Positions 52,716-60,735 of a stretch of 64,000 nt of DNA are shown here, one piece after another; the stretch's first letter is position 1, and each line of letters starts with the position of its first letter. Source of the DNA: CAIYRG01 sp964494505 (GTDB lineage: Bacteria > Pseudomonadota > Alphaproteobacteria > Micropepsales > Micropepsaceae); contig CAZBRO010000001.1 of NCBI GenBank assembly GCA_964494505.1, positions 124,001 to 188,000 of the forward strand, in the 5' to 3' direction. The notes beneath the pieces were generated by a model. That model was not told the origin of the DNA and ran no database searches. It worked only from the letters and a program-made list of their open reading frames with translations. The translations under genes were made by a program, and so were the position numbers.

Positions 52716-53621
52716 ATGGCAAAAATTCCGGTCGGCCCAACGATCGCTTCCGCCTATCGCTTTCTCTTCGCCGAGATCGGAACCATTGTTGGCATCGCCT
52801 GGGTGCCGGCGGTCCTGACCGCGGGCGCCGGCTATGTGGCGCGCGCCTATGCGGCAGATCACAAGGCGCTTGTCGAAGCCGGCGATACCCAGACGGTCGG
52901 ATTTTATTTTCTGCTTTCGCTTTTAAGCATGGTGGTGACGCTTTACGCGTCCTCCATCGTGGCTGTCGCCATCACGCGGCAAGCGATGGGACATCAGCGG
53001 CCGCCCGGCGTGCTGCTGCTTTATTTCGCGGCCGGGCGCAGCGAATGGCGCATGTTCGCCGCCAATGTCCGCTATGTGTTCGGTGCCGGTGTGCTGCTCG
53101 CGCTGGCGATCGGGCTGAGCGCGCTTGCGTTCGTGCTGGCGGGCACGCCGCTCAACGCGGCCCAGCAAATGACGACAAATCCGGCGACTCTGCTGGCTGG
53201 GCTCGTGACATGGGCGGTGCTCATCTATGCCTTCATCACCATTGCTCGGATGGGATTTCTGCTCGCTCCCACCGTCGTTGCCGAGGACAAGGGCGGGCTT
53301 CGCCGCAGCCACGAACTGACCAAGGGCAACGTCTGGCGCGTCATCGTCATTGTGCTGGCGCTCGTTCTACCCATCCTGATCCTGATGATGGCCGGGGAGG
53401 GCGTTGTGCTGCGCGCTGCGATCGGCCCGGATTTCCTGCGCATGGCCCCGGAGCAATTCTTCGACAAAGCTGGTGAGGCCATGGAACAGAAGCTTATCCC
53501 CTGGCAGATATTCAGCGCGGTCATCTTCATTCTCGGCTCGGGCATTCTCTATGGCGGCGCCGCTTTCGCATATCGCGCGCTGATGGAGGGGCGCGAGGGG
53601 CGGCCGCTTCCGCCGCAATAA
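52716..53621 (+). CDS. Hypothetical polytopic membrane protein
   Basis: 301 residues from ATG 52716 (MAKIPVGPTIASAYRFLFAEIG). About six hydrophobic helices; the cytoplasmic loop AEDKGGLRRSHELTKGNVWRVI is characteristic of uncharacterised proteobacterial proteins related to glycerophosphoryl-diester-type membrane domains. No catalytic motif is visible. Convergent with the MATE gene, eight bases apart. Confidence 0.75.
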   Translation: MAKIPVGPTIASAYRFLFAEIGTIVGIAWVPAVLTAGAGYVARAYAADHKALVEAGDTQTVGFYFLLSLLSMVVTLYASSIVAVAITRQAMGHQRPPGVLLLYFAAGRSEWRMFAANVRYVFGAGVLLALAIGLSALAFVLAGTPLNAAQQMTTNPATLLAGLVTWAVLIYAFITIARMGFLLAPTVVAEDKGGLRRSHELTKGNVWRVIVIVLALVLPILILMMAGEGVVLRAAIGPDFLRMAPEQFFDKAGEAMEQKLIPWQIFSAVIFILGSGILYGGAAFAYRALMEGREGRPLPPQ

Positions 53622-53629
53622 GGCTCCTT

Positions 53630-55060
53630 TTATGCCGCCGCACCTCGGGCGAGCGGACGCGCCGGGCGAATGAGCCCGCTCAGATAGGCAAAGCGCAGGA
53701 ACATCGCGGCCGCGGCGAAAGCCAGACTCACGGCGAGGCCGATCCAGATTCCCAAGCCCTGAAGGGCGGTATCAAATCCAAGCAGTGCCGCGAGCGGAAA
53801 TCCCACCAGCCAATAAGAGCCCGCCGCAAGCCACATCGGTACATGGGCATCCTTGAGTCCGCGCAACGCGTAGATGGCGATCACCTGGATTCCGTCAAAC
53901 AGCTGGAAACCGGCGGCGACGCGCAAGTAAATCACAGTGAGTGCGAAGGCTCCCGCATTGGCCGGGGTGTCCGGCAGATACAGCGATGCGATCTGCCGCG
54001 GAAACGCCGCCAGCACGATGCCGCAAAGCGCCATGAAGCCCGCGCCGAGCACGATCGCGGTCAGCCCTGCGCGCCGCACGCCGTCGGGGTCTCCTCTTCC
54101 CGCCGAAAGCGCCACGCGGACGCTTCCCGCCATGCCGATCCCAAGCGGCACCATGAAGGTGATGGACGGCACGTTCATCGCGATCTGATGCGCGGCAAGC
54201 GAGGCTTCGCCAAAGCGGCCCATCATCAGCGTAGAGATGCTGAACAGCATCACCTCGAAGACGGTGGCCAGGCCGATCGAAATTCCCAGACGGAAGATCT
54301 GCGCGAGCTTCCCCCAATCGGGCCGGAAGAAGCGCCGCAAAATCCGATAGGGCCGGAACGCGGGCGATGCCAATGCCACCGACAGCAGCGCGAAAAAGCC
54401 GAACGCGTTGGTCAGCGCGCTCGATATGCCCGAGCCCAGAAGCCCGAGCGCAGGCAGGCCGAAATGACCGAAGATCAAGACATAGTTCCCGAGAACATTT
54501 GTTCCGACCATCAGCATCACGATGATCATCGGGGCGCGCGGCCGCGACAGTGCGGTGACGAAATTCCTCAACACCGCGAAGCCGAATGCAAACGGGAGCC
54601 CGAAGCCCAACGCCTGCACATAAGGGCCGGCCGCGGCGGCAAGCTGAGGCGCCTGTTCCAGCATCAGCAGCCAGGTCCGTGTGTAGGCAAGCACGGCCCA
54701 GATCAGCGGCGCCACCAGCGCCGCGGCCCACAGGCCCATGCGCACGCCCGTCCGCACGCCCGCGCGATTCTTCGGCCGCGCGCCGAGGATTTGCGCGATC
54801 ACGGGCGACACGGCGGCGGCCGGACCGTTCCCGATTAGCCATGCGGCCATGTAAATCACCGAACTCAGCGCGGCGGCGGCGAGCGCGGTCTGCCCAAGCG
54901 CGCCCACCATGATGACGTCGGTGGTGATCATCGCCATTTGCGCGAGCTGGGTCAGGACCAAAGGCGCGCCAAGGCTCACCAGCGCGCGCGCTTCGGCGGC
55001 CCAGGGTCCCAGGCTTTCGGAATTGAAGCCGGCGGACCGGCGTGAAACGAAATCTCTCAT
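53630..55060 (-). CDS. MATE family multidrug efflux protein (NorM-like)
   Basis: 476 residues with 12 membrane helices in two halves. SLGAPLVLTQLAQMAMITTDVIMVG and the second-half FEVMLFSISTLMMGRFGEASLAAHQIAMN fit MATE exporters of the NorM branch, which expel cationic drugs with Na+ or H+. No regulator is adjacent. Only a weak ribosome site precedes ATG 55060. Confidence 0.93.
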   Translation of the reverse strand: MRDFVSRRSAGFNSESLGPWAAEARALVSLGAPLVLTQLAQMAMITTDVIMVGALGQTALAAAALSSVIYMAAWLIGNGPAAAVSPVIAQILGARPKNRAGVRTGVRMGLWAAALVAPLIWAVLAYTRTWLLMLEQAPQLAAAAGPYVQALGFGLPFAFGFAVLRNFVTALSRPRAPMIIVMLMVGTNVLGNYVLIFGHFGLPALGLLGSGISSALTNAFGFFALLSVALASPAFRPYRILRRFFRPDWGKLAQIFRLGISIGLATVFEVMLFSISTLMMGRFGEASLAAHQIAMNVPSITFMVPLGIGMAGSVRVALSAGRGDPDGVRRAGLTAIVLGAGFMALCGIVLAAFPRQIASLYLPDTPANAGAFALTVIYLRVAAGFQLFDGIQVIAIYALRGLKDAHVPMWLAAGSYWLVGFPLAALLGFDTALQGLGIWIGLAVSLAFAAAAMFLRFAYLSGLIRPARPLARGAAA

Positions 55061-55116
55061 GACACGGCACTCGATCGGTTCGATTGCCCGGCCCGGGAGA
55101 ACGTGTTGGAGCGGAT

Positions 55117-55160
55117 AATAAAAACCCCTCCAGAGCGTTCGCCGGGCTCGGGAGGGGTTT
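55117..55160 (-). terminator. Terminator downstream of the esterase gene
   Basis: AAACCCCTCC (55122-55131) pairs with GGAGGGGTTT (55151-55160), with an inner GAGC/GCTC pair. On the minus strand it ends in TTTTTATTATCC. It is about 190 bases past the esterase stop and upstream of the MATE start. Confidence 0.75.
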
Positions 55161-55350
55161 CCTGGATGAAAGAGCGTTTTACGCTACATTCCGCCGGGTT
55201 CCTCTCGCGGCCACTCGGCGCGCAAGCCGCCGACCCCAATAGGGGTGCGGAGATTTGCTATGCACAAATGAGCCATACGGAACCTCGTGAGTATTCGAAA
55301 GCCGCGGTTGTCTATGCTTTCAGCGCGCGCGAGTCAACCCGTGTGTGTAA

Positions 55351-56079
55351 TCACTTCGCACAGGTTCCTTTGCGCGCCGCATCGAACTGATCGTACAGGC
55401 GCGCGGCGCCCGCGCCGGTGAGCGTGCGGATTACGTGCGGCTGTCCTTTTTCGAGCGAATAGGTCACGTGATAGCCGGCGGCGCGCAGCTTCCCCGCCTG
55501 ATCGCGCATTTCGTCGGGCCAACCGACGTCGAGTTCGCCCGCGAACATGTGGATGCACATCTTGCCGAGTGCTGCGATTCCCTGCGGCGTGGCGTCGTCA
55601 AGGAACCCGGGGAAGCCCGTGACCGACACGAAATATTGCGGAAATCGCGAGGCGATGAGGAACGCGCTCAGCCCGCCGTTGGAATTGCCGGCGACGTTGA
55701 ACTTGTTGTCCCGTATTTTGTAATCGGCGAGCAGCTTGGTGATGAAGCCGGGGAACGCGCGCTCGCCGCCTTCGAAGAACAGCGTGCCGTTGGGTGCGGC
55801 GGGCTCGACCACGATGTAGCCGCGCTTTTCGGCTTCGGGACGGTAATTAGGTCCGAGCGTTGCTTCGACCATGTCCATGTCCTGTCCGCCGGGCGGAAAG
55901 GCGAGTACGGCCGGATAGGTCTTTGCCGGGTCGTAATTCGTCGGCAGCACGACCTTGTAATGCAGCGTCAGGCCGTTGATCGTCGCGGTCTTGTCCTGCA
56001 CGTCGGCCTTGGCCGGTCCGTTCGCGAGCGCGGCCAAAGCAAACGCAGAAAGCGCTGCGGATGTGAGCATGCGCGTCAT
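55351..56079 (-). CDS. Exported alpha/beta-hydrolase, esterase (PHB depolymerase-like)
   Basis: 242 residues. Signal peptide to about residue 25 (GPAKADVQD). Catalytic triad visible as Ser133 (GNSNGG), Asp184 (AGELDVGW) and His215 (KGQPHVIR). Resembles secreted esterases of the Esterase_phd/PhaZ-like group. Substrate unknown. AGAGGGAA precedes the ATG. A 200-base gap with a terminator separates it from the MATE gene. Confidence 0.88.
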   Translation of the reverse strand: MTRMLTSAALSAFALAALANGPAKADVQDKTATINGLTLHYKVVLPTNYDPAKTYPAVLAFPPGGQDMDMVEATLGPNYRPEAEKRGYIVVEPAAPNGTLFFEGGERAFPGFITKLLADYKIRDNKFNVAGNSNGGLSAFLIASRFPQYFVSVTGFPGFLDDATPQGIAALGKMCIHMFAGELDVGWPDEMRDQAGKLRAAGYHVTYSLEKGQPHVIRTLTGAGAARLYDQFDAARKGTCAK

Positions 56080-56390
56080 GATCGTGTTCCCTCTTCGCCC
56101 GGGGCAATCCTAGCGCGTTAACGGCCGGGGACCAAAGAACATGGGGGGCGCCGGGTTGTGCTCGAGTTCCAGGTTAACAGGGAACCCTCTTGATTACCGA
56201 GGTCCCGTTCGGGAACCTTGATCTGTAGTATTTGATTACATTTTGTAGGAGAATCTCCCACGCGTTAACCCTACTTCCATGAGTCCGTATTATATCTCTT
56301 CTCGCCCATTACTTGAGCGTCCAGGTCAAAACTTGGACATGAACAGAGTAGTACAAGTATTGGCGCTCGCATCCATAGGGAACTTGGCAA
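56080..56390. other. Regulatory-looking gap before EAL-like gene
   Basis: Holds a hairpin with AGGTCCCG/CGGGAACCT (about 56190-56210, one bulge) followed by an A/T-rich stretch (56216-56255) unlike the surroundings, a plausible promoter region, though no convincing -35/-10 pair could be chosen. A short frame beginning ATG 56279 overlaps the next gene out of frame and is not credited. Confidence 0.4.
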
Positions 56391-57656
56391 ATGGGAATGC
56401 CGGCGGCGCGACAAGTCCAGAGCGGGAGCAGCCTAGACCAGCTTGCCGAGCATCCGGTCTATTTCTTCGATACGAGGTTCCTTCTCGCCAGCGTCTCGAC
56501 ATCCATCGGATGGACTTCGGCCAAGCTGGAAATTGCTTTGACGCCGCGGATCGAGAGGGCGCTCGGACCGTCCGATTTGTGGCTCGGAACGCCGGATGGA
56601 TATTACGTCATATTCGTCAGCTGCGACGCGCCTCAGGCCCGTGCGAAGGCGACGACGATCTCGATCGATGTGCTGCGGCATTTCTACGGCGAGAGTCAGT
56701 TCCCCTTGGACGCGGTCAACGCACTTTGCCGTCCATCGTCTATGCACAATCTGGCCGATGTCGTCGCGCGTGACGCCATTGCAGCGAAGGCGAAGCCTTC
56801 TCCCCCCGTCCGCGCGCGCGGCGAGGAAGAGGTTCCTGCAACCGCTCAGGAACAATGCCAGCTCACGCGCGAAGTCATCCAATTGTATCGCGACCGGACC
56901 GGGCTAACCGAAAACGGATTGAAGCCTTCATTCGCGCCCACATGGGACAGCCGCAGAAACAGGATCACATCGTTCGTCTACGGGGATGTCGACTCGCCTC
57001 AGACGCGCGGCGTCCCGTTGGGCGCCGGCGGATTGGAGGTCGCGGAAGCACAGTGCAAGATCGACGCGATGGCGCTCGCCGGTGCAGCGAAGGGCGTGCA
57101 GCACATCCGGTCGCGCGGATGGCTGGCGATTGTCAGCGTTCCCGTGCACGCCGAGACTCTGGCTTGGCGGAAATCGCGGTCTGCCTATTTGCGGGTGCTG
57201 TCGCAAATCGAGCCGCAGCTTTTGCCGTTTCTCTCGCCGCGCATCGTCGGATTCAATGCAGGCTTCAACCCGGTGGCGACCGCGCAATGGATTGCCGCGT
57301 TGCGGCGGCATGTCCGCCTGGCATTCGTTCATCTGCCGGACGTCAATCTGGAAATGCGGGGGGCTATGCTTGGCTGCACCGCATTGGGGATCAGCTTTCC
57401 TTCCTTGCTTGCGCCGGGTGCGACCGGTCAGGTCTTGCGGGAACAGACGGCAAAATTCGTGAATCTGTGTGCGGCCCAGGGCGCCATTGCGTGCGTGGAC
57501 CGGGTCAAATCCAAGCCGGTGTTGTCGGTGCTGAAGAATTGCGGCGTGCGTCTCGTCTCGGGTCCGGCCGTGGGCGAAGCATCCCCATTGCCCAGCCCGG
57601 CGGGCGTGCTTGATTGCGATATTCACGGGGCGGCGTCAGCTTCGTCTCCGTCTTAG
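56391..57656 (+). CDS. Hypothetical protein with degenerate EAL-like C-terminal domain
   Basis: 421 residues. Residues 1-130 are unassigned. From about 160, LTREVIQLYRDRTGL..., FAPTWDSRRNRITSFV, then IVGFNAGFNP, VHLPDVNLEM and finally VLSVLKNCGVRLVSGPAVGE resemble the order of strands in EAL domains, but the E-A-L motif and the metal ligands are not present, so it should not hydrolyse cyclic-di-GMP and might instead bind it. No signal or membrane segment. The call is tentative. It stands alone, with its own terminator. Confidence 0.6.
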   Translation: MGMPAARQVQSGSSLDQLAEHPVYFFDTRFLLASVSTSIGWTSAKLEIALTPRIERALGPSDLWLGTPDGYYVIFVSCDAPQARAKATTISIDVLRHFYGESQFPLDAVNALCRPSSMHNLADVVARDAIAAKAKPSPPVRARGEEEVPATAQEQCQLTREVIQLYRDRTGLTENGLKPSFAPTWDSRRNRITSFVYGDVDSPQTRGVPLGAGGLEVAEAQCKIDAMALAGAAKGVQHIRSRGWLAIVSVPVHAETLAWRKSRSAYLRVLSQIEPQLLPFLSPRIVGFNAGFNPVATAQWIAALRRHVRLAFVHLPDVNLEMRGAMLGCTALGISFPSLLAPGATGQVLREQTAKFVNLCAAQGAIACVDRVKSKPVLSVLKNCGVRLVSGPAVGEASPLPSPAGVLDCDIHGAASASSPS

Positions 57657-57699
57657 AATTTGGTGGGAGATCCCGATACACGGGACTGGTGGGGAATGG

Positions 57700-57734
57700 C
57701 GCCGGCGGGGTAAAAAGCTGCCGGCGTCTTTTCC
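57700..57734 (+). terminator. Terminator after EAL-like gene
   Basis: CGCCGGC (57700-57706) pairs with GCCGGCG (57720-57726) around a 13-base loop, then TCTTTTCC. Confidence 0.7.
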
Positions 57735-57761
57735 GTTAAATGGGCGTCGCGATCGGATTCG

Positions 57762-59204
57762 TTAGGGACGGGGTGCGCGGTCCACCAGAGAGATGAACTC
57801 CTCGTGTTTGCCGCCGGCGGAGCGGGGGATTTCCGGCACGCAGCGAATGGCGATGTGGAATGGCGCGGGGAGGACGCTGGCGATCACCTGCCGCATCTCC
57901 TCCTCCTGTGCTGGAGAAACGTCTGCTTCGGTGACCAGAAGCGCCTCAAGGACGTCGGGCGCGAGCTGCCGGAACTGATGCGCGCGCATGGGCACGATGC
58001 GCTGGAGAAGGCGCGCGCCGAAGGACGGCCAAAAGCTTCGACCATCGGAGAGCGTCAGCATATTGCGCCGCCGCCCGAGGATTCGCGCAAGCGCCGGCAG
58101 ACCGCGCCCACATCCGCAGGGCGCGCTCGCTTCGGCGAAATCTCCGATGTCGTAGCGGAACAGCGGCATCGCATAATTGTGCAGCGGAGTGACGACGACG
58201 TGCCCCATCTCGCCCGGTGAACAGGGCCGGCCCGTTTCATCCAGCACTTCGAGGATCAGCACTTCCGCCTGGACGTGATAAAGCGGCGAAACCGGGCATT
58301 GCACGGCCATGGTGCCGGCTTCTTCCGAGGAATAGATGTCACTGATCGGGGCATCGAGATAACGCACCGCGAGTTCGCGCACCTCCGGAGTCACCACTTC
58401 GCCGACCGTGGTGATTCCCTCGAGCGGTGCAGGGCGGCGTCCCTCGTCGCGCGCTCGCTCGCTCAAGGCGCGCACGACCGAGGGATAGGCCATCAGATAA
58501 GCCGGAGAAACGCGTTCCAGCCAATCCCAGACCTGCGCCATGCTGGTGTTGAACGTGGTCAGGTGGAACGAAGGGCCGGTGTCGAACGGCAAGATGTCCG
58601 GCGGCGCCCAACGCTCTACCGTCAGACCGTCTGGCGCGTCGGCCGCTCCTTCGGGATAGCGCCGGATCACCGCGATGCGTCGCCGCATGTCCCGTCTCGC
58701 CCAGAGCTGGCAGCGAAAGGCGAGCGAATTCTGCCATTGCAGCACCACATCGGTCCGCTCCACGACGACGACCATGCCGGTCGAACCGGAGGAAGAACGC
58801 GCGTCGGCGGGGCGGTGCCCGGGCGGCAACCGTTCCGCGCGGAGGGTGGCGGGATTGTCGCGCAATTCCGCGCGCGACAGGACGGGAATGCGGTCCAGCG
58901 CTTCCTGCAATGTGGCCGCGCCCGCAATCGCGGCGATCGGCAGGCGTTCGCGCCAATAGGGCGACTCACGCGCCGCAAAAGAGCCAAGCGCCTTCAGCCG
59001 TTCCAGCTGATAGGCTGCGATCGCTTCCGCTGTCGCCCACTCGGATCGCGAGAGCTGCATCTGGCGCTCGAACGCTTGGCGCGATGCCGTATCCGGCCAC
59101 ACCAGGGGCTTGAGCTCTTCCAATCTCCTCGCGACTTGGTTCCGCATGTCTCTTGCTTGTCCGATGCGCTTGAGGTTCATAACATTTTTGCCAGCGCGGG
59201 CCAT
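57762..59204 (-). CDS. Phenylacetate-CoA ligase/CapK-like adenylate-forming enzyme
   Basis: 480 residues from ATG 59204, which has GGGAG seven bases upstream (Met9 at 59180 has none). The phosphate-binding loop SSSGSTGMVVVV, YSSEEAGTMAVQCP, NYAMPLFRYDIGDFAE and C-terminal GGKHEEFIS identify the PaaK/CapK branch of acyl-adenylate ligases. A cysteine pair (CGCGRGLP) is typical of the group. It would activate a carboxylic acid; the substrate is unknown. Divergent from the methyltransferase with 32 bases between start codons. Confidence 0.88.
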   Translation of the reverse strand: MARAGKNVMNLKRIGQARDMRNQVARRLEELKPLVWPDTASRQAFERQMQLSRSEWATAEAIAAYQLERLKALGSFAARESPYWRERLPIAAIAGAATLQEALDRIPVLSRAELRDNPATLRAERLPPGHRPADARSSSGSTGMVVVVERTDVVLQWQNSLAFRCQLWARRDMRRRIAVIRRYPEGAADAPDGLTVERWAPPDILPFDTGPSFHLTTFNTSMAQVWDWLERVSPAYLMAYPSVVRALSERARDEGRRPAPLEGITTVGEVVTPEVRELAVRYLDAPISDIYSSEEAGTMAVQCPVSPLYHVQAEVLILEVLDETGRPCSPGEMGHVVVTPLHNYAMPLFRYDIGDFAEASAPCGCGRGLPALARILGRRRNMLTLSDGRSFWPSFGARLLQRIVPMRAHQFRQLAPDVLEALLVTEADVSPAQEEEMRQVIASVLPAPFHIAIRCVPEIPRSAGGKHEEFISLVDRAPRP

Positions 59205-59236
59205 CGGCCGCTCCCGGCACATCGAGGACAGCCTGC

Positions 59237-60094
59237 ATGAATGATCTCGCGCCCTCCAGCAAAGCGGGCGGCGTCCTGACCGAGAATTTGGCGGCGCTGG
59301 CCGAGTACGCGTTTCGGACGGCCGCCGTTCACTGCACCGATTGCGCCCTCTATCACGCATTGTGGAGCTATGAGCGGCTCTCTGGCGTGAGGGGCAACGG
59401 ATTCGAGACCGACCGCGAGATTCTGGCTTCCCTCTTTCGCAACCATGCCGGTGAAAACTCGCGCGTGCTGATCGCGGGCGCAGCCGATGCGGGGCTGTTG
59501 GCTTTGATGGCGCAATCGCTCGATCCTTCGAGGCCCCACATCACCGTGGCCGATCGCTGCGCGACGCCGCTTCATGTCTGCACGCAATATGCGGCCACCC
59601 ACGCTTTGCCTGTGGGGACGCTGGTGACGGATCTGATCTCGCAGCCGCTTTCGGGAAAGTACGAGCTGGCTTTCACGCACAATCTGCTGCGCCATCTGCC
59701 ACGGGACCGCCATGTCGCGTTTTTGCGCAACCTGCGGGACGCGCTCACCCCAGGAGGCGTGTTGATCCTGGCCCACAGCCTGCCTGCCGCGCCCACGCCG
59801 GGAGTGCCGCTGTCGCATTACGCGGCGCGCATTTTCGAGGCGCTTTCCTCGCAAGGGATCGGGCTCCCCGAAAGCGAAGACAGGTTTCGCTCCCGGCTGG
59901 AAGCCTATGTCGAATCGCAGCCTCGCTGGCTGGACGCGATCATCAGTCCCGATCATGTGGAGCGTGTCTTCGACACGGCCGGTTTTCGCATCGTCCGCCG
60001 CATCGACCACGAGCGCCGGACATCGGTGCCCGACCGCGACGGCGGTGCGACGAGACCGACGCCCGCGCACATCTTCGTGGCCGAACCCGCATAG
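59237..60094 (+). CDS. Class I SAM-dependent methyltransferase
   Basis: 285 residues. Motif I is degenerate (VLIAGAADAGLLALMAQ, about 77-93), then ITVADRC, FTHNLLRHLPRDRHVAFLRNL and GGVLILAHSLP, the Methyltransf_11/25 layout. Unknown target; the N-terminal 60 residues are family-specific. GAGGA precedes the ATG. Upstream of hbpS-like and OGT-like genes on the same strand, with an 80-base gap, and very close to the divergent ligase, which suggests shared control. Confidence 0.8.
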   Translation: MNDLAPSSKAGGVLTENLAALAEYAFRTAAVHCTDCALYHALWSYERLSGVRGNGFETDREILASLFRNHAGENSRVLIAGAADAGLLALMAQSLDPSRPHITVADRCATPLHVCTQYAATHALPVGTLVTDLISQPLSGKYELAFTHNLLRHLPRDRHVAFLRNLRDALTPGGVLILAHSLPAAPTPGVPLSHYAARIFEALSSQGIGLPESEDRFRSRLEAYVESQPRWLDAIISPDHVERVFDTAGFRIVRRIDHERRTSVPDRDGGATRPTPAHIFVAEPA

Positions 60095-60174
60095 ACGCGA
60101 TTGTTGTGACACGGCCCAGCCGCTATTGTGCCAGCCCTTATTGCGATTGCCGCATTCGCCAAGTGAGGAAACCC

Positions 60175-60690
60175 ATGATCCGCTCTGTTGCCCTGATAAG
60201 CGCCGCTCTTTTGGCGTCCGTCGCCGCCGCGCAAGCCGCGCCCACCGCGAAACCCATTCCGCTGGATGTTGCGCTCCAGGCCGCCCGGACCGCCGTCGAT
60301 ACCTGCATGGGCAATGGTTACAAGGTCACGGCCATGGTCGCGGACACCAACCTGATTCCGGTCGTGGTGCTGCGCAACGGCGCTGGCGCCGGCACGGTCG
60401 ATGTCGCGCGCCGCAAGGCCTACACGGTGCTGCACAAGAACATGAGCTCGCTGGAATACGGCAAGTCGATCAACTTCACGCCGCCGCCGCCGCTGCCGCC
60501 CGGGTCTCCGCCGCGTCCGCCGCAGGTTTTCGAAGGCGACCCCGATCTCACTCCCTTTGGCGGTGGCGTGGCGGTCAAGGTGGGCGGCGAGACTGTCGCC
60601 ACGATGAGCGTCTCTGGAGCGCCGGGCGGCGACAAGGACAATGCCTGCGCCGAAGCGGGAGCCGCCAAATTGGCGGCGGCGATGAAATAA
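60175..60690 (+). CDS. Exported HbpS/GlcG-family haem-binding-like protein
   Basis: 171 residues from ATG 60175 (GAGGAAA upstream). Signal peptide to about 22 (VAAAQAAP). DVALQAARTAVDTCMGNGYKV and AVKVGGETVATMSVSGAPGG with DNACAEAG match the GlcG/HbpS family, known for haem binding or degradation. A proline run (TPPPPLPPGSPPRPPQ, about 102-117) interrupts the domain and is unusual. Probably periplasmic. Confidence 0.87.
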   Translation: MIRSVALISAALLASVAAAQAAPTAKPIPLDVALQAARTAVDTCMGNGYKVTAMVADTNLIPVVVLRNGAGAGTVDVARRKAYTVLHKNMSSLEYGKSINFTPPPPLPPGSPPRPPQVFEGDPDLTPFGGGVAVKVGGETVATMSVSGAPGGDKDNACAEAGAAKLAAAMK

Positions 60691-60735
60691 CAACGCCGGT
60701 TCGGGCGTCTTCGAAAGCGTTGCAGCGAGGTGCGG

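Noticed and set aside
55103..55390. Possible small plus-strand gene
   Set aside because: It begins inside a terminator hairpin, has no ribosome site and ends antisense to the esterase gene.
56279..56773. Open frame overlapping the EAL-like gene
   Set aside because: No ribosome site, and composition after 56391 is that of a shifted frame of the real gene.
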